41,701 bases of DNA from Ignavibacteriaceae bacterium (GCA_013042995.1 JABDPB010000041.1:1-41701), one strand, 5' to 3'; counted from the stretch's first letter, positions 26,238 through 35,616 are shown. Notes: a model not told the origin generated them from the letters alone. Made by a program: numbers and translations.

Positions 26238-27341
26238 ATGGCTGATATTACTAAAAGCAATATTTTGAGTACGATAAAAAGTATAAGTGATAAGAACTTC
26301 AATCTTAATTCACTAACTCTTAATTCTATAAAAAAAATTGAACACTCTGAAAACTCTTTAACTGTTGATCTCTCAATTCCTGAAATTCCAGCAGACGGCG
26401 GATTCGACAAAAACATAATTACCGGTGCAATTAAAAAGGAATATCCATCATTAGAAGAAATTCATCTTAACATTCAAACTAAAACTCCATCAGCTGATCA
26501 AACCCAAAGTAAAGAAACAATTTTACCGGGAGTTAAAAATACAATAGCTGTTGCAAGCGGAAAAGGTGGTGTCGGGAAAAGTACTGTCGCCGTTAATCTT
26601 GCAGTGGCACTTGCAAAAGATGGTGCAAAAGTAGGCTTAATTGATGCCGATATATACGGACCCAGCATACCATTAATGTTAGGGCTAAAAGAGCAGCCCA
26701 AAATTATTAAAACTGAAAAGGGTGCGCGCTTGGTTCCATTAAAAGCTTTCGGTATAAAAGTAATTTCAATCGGTTTGCTTGTTGATGATCAGGCACCAAT
26801 TATTTGGCGCGGACCAATGGCAAGCGGTGCAATAAAACAATTTATGAGTGATGTCGAATGGGAGAATCTCGACTATCTTGTATTCGATCTTCCACCGGGA
26901 ACAGGCGACATTCAACTTACACTTGTCCAAACAATTCCGCTTACAGGTGCAGTGATTGTAACAACACCACAGGAAGTATCGTTGGTGGATGCACGAAAAG
27001 CACTAAAAATGTTTGAGCGTGTAAATGTTCCAGTATTAGGTGTTGTTGAAAATATGAGTTACTTTATTGCACCTGATACAGGCAATCGCTACGAAATTTT
27101 TGGAACTGGCGGCGGTGAAAAAGTTTCTAATGAATTAAAACTGCCTTTTCTGGGTGGCATTCCTATTGATCCTCGAATACGTGAAGGTGGCGATAAAGGC
27201 AAGCCGGTTATTTATGATAACCCCAATTCCGATGAAGCCGGTATAATTTTGGATATTTCCAGAAAACTAATAGCGCAGGTTAAAATTAAAAATCAATCCT
27301 CTCCCGGAAAAGTTGAAATACTTTTAGGCGATAAAGATTAA
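26238..27341 (+). CDS. mrp: Mrp/ApbC (NBP35-family) P-loop ATPase without cysteines
   Basis: This 367-aa protein has an N-terminal MIP18/DUF59-like region (about 1-80) and a ParA/MinD-type ATPase with deviant Walker A GKGGVGKST (about 108-116), DADIYGPS and DLPPGTGD. The family carries or inserts Fe-S clusters, usually with a CxxC in the block ENMS..CxxCG. Here that block reads ENMSYFIAPDTG (Ala278 to Thr281 replace the CxxC), and I find no cysteine in the whole protein. A NifU-like CxxC protein is encoded 36 nt downstream. It may still act as an ATPase partner in Fe-S assembly. The family call is firm; the cluster-carrier role is in doubt. Confidence 0.9.
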   Translation: MADITKSNILSTIKSISDKNFNLNSLTLNSIKKIEHSENSLTVDLSIPEIPADGGFDKNIITGAIKKEYPSLEEIHLNIQTKTPSADQTQSKETILPGVKNTIAVASGKGGVGKSTVAVNLAVALAKDGAKVGLIDADIYGPSIPLMLGLKEQPKIIKTEKGARLVPLKAFGIKVISIGLLVDDQAPIIWRGPMASGAIKQFMSDVEWENLDYLVFDLPPGTGDIQLTLVQTIPLTGAVIVTTPQEVSLVDARKALKMFERVNVPVLGVVENMSYFIAPDTGNRYEIFGTGGGEKVSNELKLPFLGGIPIDPRIREGGDKGKPVIYDNPNSDEAGIILDISRKLIAQVKIKNQSSPGKVEILLGDKD

Positions 27342-27377
27342 TTTTCTTTGAAGTGAGAATTCCTGAATTTATTTAAA

Positions 27378-27602
27378 ATGGAAAAAGAAATACTCAAAGC
27401 ACTTGAATCGATCAGACCATTTTTGCAAGCTGATAATGGAGATGTTGAGCTTGTAGAAATAAGCGATGCTGGAATTGTTAAAGTAAAATTAACAGGCGAA
27501 TGTGAAAACTGTCCCATGTCAGTAATGACTTTAAGAGCAGGAATAGAAAGAGCCCTGATGCGCCAGATTCCCTCAATTAAGAGAATTGAAGCAGTAACCT
27601 AA
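27378..27602 (+). CDS. NifU C-terminal-domain protein (Fe-S scaffold/carrier)
   Basis: This 74-aa protein is only the NifU C-terminal (Nfu) domain: IRPFLQADNGDVELVEI at the start, then GECENCPMSVMTLRAGIER with the CxxC that binds a bridging Fe-S cluster. The size fits stand-alone Nfu proteins. It lies between mrp and the AI-2E-family transporter gene (6-nt gap to the latter), and its pairing with mrp fits a shared role in Fe-S delivery. Confidence 0.93.
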   Translation: MEKEILKALESIRPFLQADNGDVELVEISDAGIVKVKLTGECENCPMSVMTLRAGIERALMRQIPSIKRIEAVT

Positions 27603-27608
27603 AATAAA

Positions 27609-28661
27609 ATGCTTGAGACCCCTTATAAAAAAATTATAAAAGCGATTCTCGGAATTGCAGGCTTTCTTCTGCTCATATATTTAATTTATGCTTTAGTTGA
27701 AATCATACTCATTGCAGCGATATCAATTTTGCTTGCATTCATTTTTGCACCTTTTATAGCTATGCTAGAGGGCAGAGGATTCAACAGGTTATCATCAACA
27801 CTAATTGCGTTTATTGTTTTAGCACTACTAATTTATTTCAGCCTCTCAATAATAATTCCCAAGCTTGTATTCCAGATGAACCAGTTGATCGCCGCTTTGG
27901 AAGGATTTTCCTTTGCCCAAGAAATTGCGGCGTTTGAACGATCTGTTTCACAATATCTTCCCTTTTTAGAACCTGGAGAGTTAACAAACAAGGCCGAGGA
28001 ATTAATTTCATCACAGCTTGTGAACTTCTTAGACAGAATTTCGGAGGTGTTGAGCAGCATAGTTTCTATAGTTGCAATACTTGTAATTGTTCCTTTCGTT
28101 ACATTCTTTTTATTAAAAGATAGCAGAAAAATTCTTCAAGGGATTTTGCACATTATCCCCAACAAATATTTTGAAATGTCATATTACGTATTAAAGAAAG
28201 TTTCACTAAAGCTTGGATTGTTTGTGCGTGCGTGGATTTTTGATGCAACGTTTGTAGGAGTCGTGATCGGATTTGGATTCTACATTATTGGAGTACCAAA
28301 TGCACTGCCTTTAGGTGTAATTGCGGGACTAGGGCACTTAATCCCTTATTTTGGTCCTGTTATCGGAGGAGTGCCCGCTGCAATTGTTTCAATTGTTCAG
28401 TATGGAGATTTTTCACAGGTTCCTTTGATTACATTCATTGTATTAATTACGTATGCATTTGATAATGGCTTTGTACAACCTTATGTTTTTGGAAAGAGTG
28501 TAGACATGCATCCGATTGTAATAATACTTTTAATAATCAGCGGCGGAACTTTATTTGGAGTAATAGGAATGCTTCTTGCCGTTCCGGTTGCGACAGTTTT
28601 AATAACTTTTACAAAAGAAATTTACTTTGCACTTAAGAACTATAAGATTGCCCGGGTTTAA
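27609..28661 (+). CDS. AI-2E/PerM family membrane transporter
   Basis: This 350-aa integral membrane protein of the AI-2E exporter family (PF01594) has about eight hydrophobic segments. The family signature near the end is GLGHLIPYFGPVIGG, and the closing region reads VIGMLLAVPVATVL. Members include the E. coli AI-2 exporter TqsA and Na+/H+ antiporter-like proteins, so the substrate is not known. The ATG lies 6 nt after the NifU-like stop, so it is cotranscribed. It ends one base short of the convergent MoxR stop. Confidence 0.88.
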   Translation: MLETPYKKIIKAILGIAGFLLLIYLIYALVEIILIAAISILLAFIFAPFIAMLEGRGFNRLSSTLIAFIVLALLIYFSLSIIIPKLVFQMNQLIAALEGFSFAQEIAAFERSVSQYLPFLEPGELTNKAEELISSQLVNFLDRISEVLSSIVSIVAILVIVPFVTFFLLKDSRKILQGILHIIPNKYFEMSYYVLKKVSLKLGLFVRAWIFDATFVGVVIGFGFYIIGVPNALPLGVIAGLGHLIPYFGPVIGGVPAAIVSIVQYGDFSQVPLITFIVLITYAFDNGFVQPYVFGKSVDMHPIVIILLIISGGTLFGVIGMLLAVPVATVLITFTKEIYFALKNYKIARV

Positions 28662-28662
28662 A

Positions 28663-29661
28663 TTAAAACTCTTGCCCCAACCTGTCAATTACATCAACAG
28701 ATTTTATTCCTTCCGCTTCTGCACTAAAATTTGTTATTATGCGATGACGTAAAACCGGCAGCATCGCAAGTTTAACATCTTCAATGCTTGGAGTGTATCT
28801 TCCATTTATTACTGCACGTGTTTTTGCCGCTAGAATCATATACTGAGAGGCACGAGGTCCAGCACCCCATGTAATCCAATCTTTAATAAATTGTGGTGAG
28901 TTCCCGTTTGTTGGTCGGGTCATGTTAGCTACTTTTACAGCAAACTCAATAACGTTATCTGCAACAGGAACTTTCCGAACAAGACCTTGAAATTGAATAA
29001 TTTCATTAGCAGATAAAACTTTTTCTAACTTAGCTTTGTATTGGCTTGTCGTTGTTTCTACAATTTTTATCTCTTCTTTGTACGATGGATATTCAAGCCA
29101 AAGATTAAACATAAACCTGTCGAGCTGTGCTTCGGGTAAAGGATACGTTCCCTCCTGCTCAATTGGGTTTTGAGTTGCAAGTACGAAGAAAGGTTGCGGA
29201 AGCTGATATGTTACTCCCGCTGCAGTTACTTTATACTCCTGCATGGCTTCCAATAATGCCGCCTGAGTTTTTGGTGGAGTTCGATTTATTTCATCTGCAA
29301 GAATTATGTTTGCAAAAATAGGTCCCGAAATAAATTTAAAGTCTCTTTTCTTTGTAACCGCATCTTCCTCAATAATTTCAGTTCCGGTTATATCACTTGG
29401 CATTAAATCAGGTGTAAACTGTATCCGGCTGAATTTTAAATCCATTACTTCTGCAACCGTTTTAATTAGAAGTGTTTTTGCAAGGCCTGGTACTCCAACA
29501 AGCAGACAATGCCCTCGTGCAAAAAGTGAGAATAATAATTGATCAATAATTGCCTCCTGACCAACTATTACCTTAGCAATCTCCAGCTTTACATGATTTA
29601 TCTTATCGGAAAGTTCATCAACAAGTTCTACGTCTTTTGGATTGGGTGTGGTTTCTTTCAA
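28663..29661 (-). CDS. MoxR-family AAA+ ATPase
   Basis: This 332-aa AAA+ protein has Walker A GVPGLAKT (about 58-65), Walker B LADEINR with NRTPPKTQAALLEAMQE, and ATQNPIEQEGTYPLPEAQLDRF, the diagnostic MoxR run. MoxR ATPases act as chaperones in assembling metalloenzymes or envelope complexes, usually with a von Willebrand A or DUF58 partner. None follows here, since the gene ends at the converging AI-2E gene. It comes 33 nt after the SurA-like gene, so it is probably in that operon. The start is TTG (29659-29661) with AAGGA before it; no near ATG exists. Confidence 0.92.
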   Translation of the reverse strand: MKETTPNPKDVELVDELSDKINHVKLEIAKVIVGQEAIIDQLLFSLFARGHCLLVGVPGLAKTLLIKTVAEVMDLKFSRIQFTPDLMPSDITGTEIIEEDAVTKKRDFKFISGPIFANIILADEINRTPPKTQAALLEAMQEYKVTAAGVTYQLPQPFFVLATQNPIEQEGTYPLPEAQLDRFMFNLWLEYPSYKEEIKIVETTTSQYKAKLEKVLSANEIIQFQGLVRKVPVADNVIEFAVKVANMTRPTNGNSPQFIKDWITWGAGPRASQYMILAAKTRAVINGRYTPSIEDVKLAMLPVLRHRIITNFSAEAEGIKSVDVIDRLGQEF

Positions 29662-29694
29662 AATGTATTCCTTAGATGAGTTATAAATCCAAAG

Positions 29695-30969
29695 TTAAAT
29701 TCTAACTTCCCAGTAAATTTTTGTTTTCAATTCATTAATCCACTCTTCGTATTCTTTTTGCTTCTTAAATTCATCTGCAAGTCTTTTTATTTCACTATAA
29801 TCATCATCTAAACTTGGCGGATGCTGAGGAATGCGCGATTTAAGAAAAACAATATGGTAGCCGTATGTATCCTGTCCGTACTCAATTCTTCTCGGAAAAC
29901 TTATTTCACCTTCTTCTAATTTTGAAACTGCATCAAGTAGCTGTTTATCCACCTGGTTAACAAAAAATGTCCCTAGTTCACCGCCATAAGGTGCAGTCTC
30001 TTTATCTTCACTGTAAATTTTGGCAAATTCTCGAAAATTTCCATTACTATTAATAATACTATCTCTTACATCAGTTAAAAATTCTATCGTTTCTAGATCA
30101 GCGTTTTCATCCGTTTTAAATTTTATAAGTATATGCCGCGTGTGGATTGATTCTCCCCGTCTTTCAATTAATTCAATTATATGATAACCCACTGGCGATT
30201 CAACAACACCCGAAAGCTCACCTTCATTCAATGAAAATGCAGCTGCTTCAAACTCGGGGTAGAACACACCGCGTTTAACAAAGCCCAAATCTCCACCGTA
30301 AGCTTTACTGCCGGGATCTTCGGAATATTTTTTTGCAAACTCTTCAAAGCTGCCACCTTGTTTTATGGAGTCTAAAACTGCTTGAGCAAAATCTCTATAT
30401 CTCTTTTTTAACCTGTCGGTTGTTTTGGGATTTCTAAAAATGTGAAAGATCGTGAGTTTTTCAGGAATCATTCCGAGGCTGTCTTTATAATTGCTAAAAA
30501 ACTCTTCCACTTCTCTTCGCGATGCTTCCAGAAAAGTAAAATTCTTTTCACGCAGCCGTTGTACCATTAAATTTTTCCTTACATCTTCACGAAGTTCCCT
30601 TTTAATTTTTTCTATGCTCATTCCATACATCTGCTCTATATTGGCAATTGTGCCGTACTGTTGCTGCAAAACGCTTATTTGATAGTCGATTCTCTGCACT
30701 ACTTCTTCATCTGTAATAATTATTGAATCGATCTCCGACTGAGCATAAACAAGTTTTTCATCAATCATAGAATTGAGCAATTGTCTTTTCAGTTCGGGAT
30801 TATCCGGGTCAACACCTCTTTGCGAGGCGTACATTGCCGCTTGAAAATCCAATTCACTTTGTAGAATTATTTCATTATCAACCACAGCAACAATTTTATC
30901 GATTACTTCTTCCTGAGGAAGAATGGCTGCAGCTAAAAAAATAAAAAGAATAAAATTTTTAATTAACAT
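29695..30969 (-). CDS. SurA-like periplasmic peptidyl-prolyl isomerase
   Basis: This 424-aa protein has a signal peptide (to about residue 18). Its SurA N-domain (VDKIVAVVDNEIILQSELDFQ; VAVV-EII-SEL is the classical SurA start) is followed by two parvulin domains (about 175-275 and 280-390, each with SEDPGSKAYGGDLGFV or SEDKETAPYGGELGTF and GYHIIEL/GYHIVFL). The family assists folding of outer-membrane proteins in the periplasm. It is third of three such genes in a row on this strand. The gap to the upstream lipoprotein gene is 6 nt. Confidence 0.93.
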   Translation of the reverse strand: MLIKNFILFIFLAAAILPQEEVIDKIVAVVDNEIILQSELDFQAAMYASQRGVDPDNPELKRQLLNSMIDEKLVYAQSEIDSIIITDEEVVQRIDYQISVLQQQYGTIANIEQMYGMSIEKIKRELREDVRKNLMVQRLREKNFTFLEASRREVEEFFSNYKDSLGMIPEKLTIFHIFRNPKTTDRLKKRYRDFAQAVLDSIKQGGSFEEFAKKYSEDPGSKAYGGDLGFVKRGVFYPEFEAAAFSLNEGELSGVVESPVGYHIIELIERRGESIHTRHILIKFKTDENADLETIEFLTDVRDSIINSNGNFREFAKIYSEDKETAPYGGELGTFFVNQVDKQLLDAVSKLEEGEISFPRRIEYGQDTYGYHIVFLKSRIPQHPPSLDDDYSEIKRLADEFKKQKEYEEWINELKTKIYWEVRI

Positions 30970-30975
30970 AATTCA

Positions 30976-31809
30976 CTAATGGTTTATTTCTATTTTGCTT
31001 TTTGTGTATAAGCCTTCAATGTATTTTTCAATTGCTAGTTTTTCAAGTTCCGCCGTATATCGTTTCTCAACTAAAGGCTTCATTACTTCAAATGGAGGAA
31101 CGCTTCCTTTATTGAATCTGTTAAGCACTTCAACAACTGCATAATATCCAGGCTCATCCGAAATTACAATGCTAATTTCGAGTGGGTATAAGCCTTCAAG
31201 CACACGTAAAATTTGTTTTGGATAAATTTCAAACTCACTAATTAGGGTTTTGTTCCAGTATTTTGTAACTGAAGTATCATTTTCAAATTTTGAAAGCACA
31301 TTTTCCCATCCACCCGAAATCATTTCACTCCTAAACTGCACAGCTTTAATGTAATCGTTAAATTTTATTCTGTTTAGAAGAAAATAATTTGAAGATAAAA
31401 TAAAGCTATTTTTATTTTTGAGGTAATATTTTTCCAGCTCTTTGGGTAAAACATTAACTTCACTTTCTGATGTGATTTTTTTCAAAAGCAAAGCACCAGC
31501 AAGCTGCCTCTTCGAATTATTTATAATACGTTTATACTCCCTGTCGCTAAATATACCATTTTTCTCAGCATGCTGATAAAGCAGTTCACTGTGTACCCAG
31601 TTATTTATTATTTGCTTAATCTGAACTTGGTTTGTTATACTGGTATCCGTTAATTCCGAAAGCATTTCTTCGGTAAGAAAGGAATCATTAACGCGTGCCA
31701 CATATTTTTCTGGAGCGCTTGATTCAACACAGGCACACAAAAAGAAGAGGGAAAATAGAATCCCCTCAACTTTCAGAATCTGTAGAAAAAGCTTTTTCCA
31801 AAACATCAT
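30976..31809 (-). CDS. SurA-like lipoprotein with degenerate parvulin domain
   Basis: From the chosen ATG (31807-31809) this encodes about 277 aa. The start gives a lipoprotein signal: MMFWKKLFLQILKVEGIL then FLCAC, with the lipid Cys just before VESS. A SurA-type N-domain (ARVNDSFLTEEMLSEL ... NNWVHSELLYQHAEKNG) is followed by a region shaped like a parvulin (about 140-240) but without the GGDLG and GYH motifs. It may therefore be a non-catalytic chaperone. The overlap with the upstream PpiC gene is 44 nt, and the frame could start further up at a GTG (31857). The three genes form one unit for outer-membrane protein folding. Confidence 0.8.
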   Translation of the reverse strand: MMFWKKLFLQILKVEGILFSLFFLCACVESSAPEKYVARVNDSFLTEEMLSELTDTSITNQVQIKQIINNWVHSELLYQHAEKNGIFSDREYKRIINNSKRQLAGALLLKKITSESEVNVLPKELEKYYLKNKNSFILSSNYFLLNRIKFNDYIKAVQFRSEMISGGWENVLSKFENDTSVTKYWNKTLISEFEIYPKQILRVLEGLYPLEISIVISDEPGYYAVVEVLNRFNKGSVPPFEVMKPLVEKRYTAELEKLAIEKYIEGLYTKSKIEINH

Positions 31810-33754
31810 AGTCCATTTCAGGTTCGTATCTTTTTTCAAGGCTCTTGATATAATCACTTTCTAATTTTTTACTCATCATTTCCTGATATTCACCGGAAGC
31901 TTCCGCTTTTGCTTCTTCAAAAGATTTAAGTCTAGCGGGCTGCCTATCGTTCAATTTGAATATTGAGTAGCCGCCTGCAAAGGGAACGGGTTTGGAATAT
32001 TTGCTGACAGTTTCAATTTTATTTGCTTCTTTTGAAAAATCGGAAAAGTTAACATCCTGAAGTTCGTAAAATCCTTTCGCTTCCTTTTTACCCGGACGCT
32101 CAGTATAAAGAGCTGCTAGTGAATCAAATTCGGCACCATCTTCCAGCATATTGTAGTATTTATTAATTATCGAATCCTTAGTTGAGAAAATTTCACTAAA
32201 ACTTATTCTCTCGGGCCAGGAGTAATTATCTTTGTTTTCTTCCCAAAAATTATAAACATCAACGCTATCAATTTTTAACTTATCCCAAACTTCTTCTTCC
32301 TGTATTTTGAAAATAAAAATTCCATCTCTGTAATCATTCATCAGTGCAGCAAACTCGCTATTGGTTTCCGGCAGATGGAATGCAGCTTCTTCTAAAATGA
32401 TATCTTCAGTAACTGCATTAATTGCAAGTTTGACATCTTCCTTCTTATCCATAAGCCGCGCCGTAACTTTTGAGTTTTGATTTGCTTTTTCTAAAAATGA
32501 AGCGATATTTACTTCTTTATCTGAATAGCTGAACAGAGTCCTGTCTCCGATTTCAGAAAGATTTGGATGTACTTGTCCAAACCTTATAGAATCGCTGTTT
32601 TCTATCAAATAATCTACTACATCTTCATTCAACTTATAGTTAAACTTTTGTTTATATGAGTTTACAAGCTGATCGCGATCTGCTTGTGCTCTCTGTTTTG
32701 CATAAAGATTCTTTAAATTCTCTTTATCCTCTTCGAAAGTTGGCATTTGTGCTTTTTCCATTAACTTAATAATATGGTATCCAAAATTTGATTGAACTAG
32801 ACCGGAAATTTCACCTACTTCTAAACTGAATGCAACTTCATCAAATTCTTTTACCATCATTCTTCTTTCAAAAAATCCAAGATCGCCTACTTTATCTTTA
32901 GTGCCTGTGTCATCGGTAAATCTTTTTACGAGTGCATCAAAATCCTGCCCTTCATTAATTAAAGCCAGAACAGAATCAGCAGTACTTTTTGCGGCAGCAG
33001 AATCTAGCTCACCATCTTCATTCATGTAACTTATTAAAATATGCCTAGCACGTATTTTTGGAATCCTCGGTTGTCTTTTTGTTACTTTTATGAGATGATA
33101 TCCATATTGGGTTTTCACTGGCTCTGGATAAACTTCACCTTCCTGCAATTCGTACATTGCATCTTCAAACTCATAGGGTAGAAGACCGGCAGTTACAAAA
33201 TAAATATCGCCGCCAGAAGTTGCTGAAAACTTATCGTCAGAGAAGATTTCAGCAGTCTTTTCAAAAGATGCACCATTTTTAATACTATCCAACATAGAAG
33301 CAGCTTTTTGGGAGGCTTCTTCATCACTAAGGGTATCTGGTCTAATCATTATGTGACTTACTCTGAGTTCTTCTTTTCTTCTATCATAAAGTCTGCGTAA
33401 TCCAGGATCATTTAAATCTTTTTCTAAAATATAAGATACACCAACCTGCTTCTGATAATCGTTTAATTCATTCATCAAATCTTCATCTTTATCGTAACCT
33501 CTAACCTGTGCATCTCTCAACTTCATTTTAAATTTAAGATAAAGATCTAAAAAACTCTCATAATCTGTTACACTGTCTTCGGCAGCTTTATCCCAGCCTC
33601 CAGCATTTTTAGAATAGGAATTTTCAAATTCTTCTAAGGTAATTTTATATTTACCGTATTCTGCAACTACTTCCTGCGGAAAAGCTGGAATTGAAACCAA
33701 AGTAATAAATAAAATTAGAAAAATTGGACGTACTAATGTGTATTGCAATTGCAT
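31766..33754 (-). CDS. multi-domain PpiC/parvulin foldase
   Basis: This 662-aa periplasmic protein has a signal peptide (about 1-26, ending FPQ). Two complete parvulin domains (about 126-225, HIMIRP ... GGDIYF ... YGYHLIKV; about 235-340, HILISY ... VGDLGFF ... FGYHIIKL) are followed by a third degenerate one (about 515-640). It probably isomerises prolines in unfolded outer-membrane proteins, as SurA/PpiD do. It is first in a unit with the lipoprotein, SurA-like and MoxR genes. GTAGGAG lies before the ATG. Confidence 0.92.
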   Translation of the reverse strand: MQLQYTLVRPIFLILFITLVSIPAFPQEVVAEYGKYKITLEEFENSYSKNAGGWDKAAEDSVTDYESFLDLYLKFKMKLRDAQVRGYDKDEDLMNELNDYQKQVGVSYILEKDLNDPGLRRLYDRRKEELRVSHIMIRPDTLSDEEASQKAASMLDSIKNGASFEKTAEIFSDDKFSATSGGDIYFVTAGLLPYEFEDAMYELQEGEVYPEPVKTQYGYHLIKVTKRQPRIPKIRARHILISYMNEDGELDSAAAKSTADSVLALINEGQDFDALVKRFTDDTGTKDKVGDLGFFERRMMVKEFDEVAFSLEVGEISGLVQSNFGYHIIKLMEKAQMPTFEEDKENLKNLYAKQRAQADRDQLVNSYKQKFNYKLNEDVVDYLIENSDSIRFGQVHPNLSEIGDRTLFSYSDKEVNIASFLEKANQNSKVTARLMDKKEDVKLAINAVTEDIILEEAAFHLPETNSEFAALMNDYRDGIFIFKIQEEEVWDKLKIDSVDVYNFWEENKDNYSWPERISFSEIFSTKDSIINKYYNMLEDGAEFDSLAALYTERPGKKEAKGFYELQDVNFSDFSKEANKIETVSKYSKPVPFAGGYSIFKLNDRQPARLKSFEEAKAEASGEYQEMMSKKLESDYIKSLEKRYEPEMDYDVLEKAFSTDSES

Positions 33755-33831
33755 TTTGTTATTCTCCTACAATAATCTTTAGAATTGAGTCTGGAATTTT
33801 ATGTATAGATGGCTTGAAAATCAAGAGAAAT

Positions 33832-33871
33832 AAAGCCTGACCATATAACTTTATTGCTCTGATCAGGCTTT
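33832..33871 (-). terminator. stem-loop after the subtilisin gene
   Basis: A 9-bp stem AAAGCCTGA/TCAGGCTTT (33832-33840 and 33863-33871) with a 22-nt loop lies 6 nt after the protease stop on the minus strand. The T-tail is weak (ATTTCTCTT), so this could be a terminator or an mRNA-stabilising hairpin. Confidence 0.55.
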
Positions 33872-33876
33872 GAAAT

Positions 33877-35616
33877 TTATTTGAGAAGGGATATTTTAAT
33901 TGTCTTATGAATGTTCTCGGTAATCATTCTGACTAAATACACACCACTGGAAAGTTCACTTCCATCAAGTAACATTTCGTGTGTTCCAGCTTCAACTTCG
34001 CTGTTAAACATTTCTTTCATTTCCCTGCCAAGTAAATCATGTAAAGTTATTTTTACATTTGATTGAAAAGGAATACTAAATTGAATTTTTGTAGATGGAT
34101 TGAAAGGATTAGGATAATTCCGTAACAACACAAAATTTTCAGGCACATTTTGATTATCAACAGAAGTTAATAAAGATTGAACTGCAGCATTTGTATTAAT
34201 AATTCCCCACCCGTACAGATTGTCTGGGTTAGTACTTCGCGAGGCGGTGTTTCTTAAAACATCTCTTAATTCCATGGGTGTAAGGCTTGGATCTAATTCT
34301 AATAGTAATGCCGCAGCTCCTGCTAACATGGGACAGCTCCACGATGTTCCGCTCCCGTTATTACTGTAACAATTAGTAAACCAATTACATGCAACATAAT
34401 TGTTTGAACCCATAGCCATCAAATCAGGTTTTATTCTGCCGTCTGCGCTTGGTCCGACACTGCTAAAACTCGATCGTCCTCCGCCACTAGTAACAGAACC
34501 AACAGCAATTACACTGTCGCCATCTGCAGGAGCACCTAATGTATTGTGGTCTGGATTATAGCCATAATTACCGGCGGAATTAACTACAAAAATTCCTAAT
34601 TTAACTGCTAAATCAGCACCAATTGTAATACGTGCAGTGTTTCCATCCATATCCTGCCAAGTATAGCCTTGAAACGGCGGATCAAAATCAGTGTAGGAAA
34701 GAGAAGTTGAAGTTACATCAACTCCAATGCTGTCTGCCCATTCCAAAGCTGCTATCCAGTTATCTTCTTCAACGGGAGTTTCACTTTCAGTATTTTCAGT
34801 TTTTGCAAGAATAAAATCGGCACCAAAAGCCGGCCCAATCAATTCACCCTCATAAAAACCACCGATAAGTGAAAGAGTTGATGTTCCGTGCGCTCCATTT
34901 CCCATATCGCCATGGTTTTCTACATTAGCATCACCATTTACAAAATCCCACGTAGCAATAATATTCATAGAGCTAAAAACCTGGTGTGAGAGTAAATCAA
35001 ATCCTGCATCCATCATGCAAATCGTAACGCCTTCGCCTGTGTAACCTAAATTGTGAACAGGGGGAACATTTATGACATTCAATTGTGTTAAGGATTGACC
35101 GTAATTGAATGAATTTACTTTGTTCAAATTATTGTTGTTTTGATTGATTTGATGTGAGCCATCATCCTCTTCAATTATGTAATCCTTTTTAAACTTGTGA
35201 ACAATATCAAGTTCTTCAACAATTTGAAGATTAGAAATATTAACTATTTGCTGTTTTGTAGCCCATCCACTAATTCCATTAAACCATTTAGTCTTTTGTT
35301 TTAATTTAAGACCCAATGTTTGCACTTGCTCAATGTAATTTAAATTAACAGGAAGGTCAGTTTCTGTTATAAGTTTATCTTCACTTAAAACTTTTGAACG
35401 ACGTTTTAATGATTTTTCACTGACAACAGAAGTGGGTTTTTCCAAATATTGCTGCGCTGTATTGCCTTTATCCTTAAAGAACACCCAAACGAGTAATTCT
35501 TCATCTGAATCTGTCCTTTCGATTACACTGTTAAGTTGATTAGTAACTTTATCCATTGTCGATTGTGCAAAACTAAGCGACATAAATGCAATTAAAGAAA
35601 AAAATATAATTCTCAT
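33877..35616 (-). CDS. secreted subtilisin-like (S8) serine protease with T9SS sorting domain
   Basis: This 579-aa protein has a signal peptide (1-17, FAQ), an inhibitor-like propeptide region (to about 150) and an S8 catalytic domain. The triad is visible: Asp203 (MMDAGFD), His244 (GAHGTS) and Ser425 (GSGTSWSCP), plus Asn350 for the oxyanion hole (NSAGN). The C-terminus (about 495-579) is a type IX secretion sorting domain: NYPNPFNPSTKIQFSI, the DLLGRE core and SGVYLVRM. It is therefore exported through the outer membrane by T9SS; no T9SS components lie in the window. It follows metG by 34 nt, probably by chance of position. Confidence 0.93.
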   Translation of the reverse strand: MRIIFFSLIAFMSLSFAQSTMDKVTNQLNSVIERTDSDEELLVWVFFKDKGNTAQQYLEKPTSVVSEKSLKRRSKVLSEDKLITETDLPVNLNYIEQVQTLGLKLKQKTKWFNGISGWATKQQIVNISNLQIVEELDIVHKFKKDYIIEEDDGSHQINQNNNNLNKVNSFNYGQSLTQLNVINVPPVHNLGYTGEGVTICMMDAGFDLLSHQVFSSMNIIATWDFVNGDANVENHGDMGNGAHGTSTLSLIGGFYEGELIGPAFGADFILAKTENTESETPVEEDNWIAALEWADSIGVDVTSTSLSYTDFDPPFQGYTWQDMDGNTARITIGADLAVKLGIFVVNSAGNYGYNPDHNTLGAPADGDSVIAVGSVTSGGGRSSFSSVGPSADGRIKPDLMAMGSNNYVACNWFTNCYSNNGSGTSWSCPMLAGAAALLLELDPSLTPMELRDVLRNTASRSTNPDNLYGWGIINTNAAVQSLLTSVDNQNVPENFVLLRNYPNPFNPSTKIQFSIPFQSNVKITLHDLLGREMKEMFNSEVEAGTHEMLLDGSELSSGVYLVRMITENIHKTIKISLLK

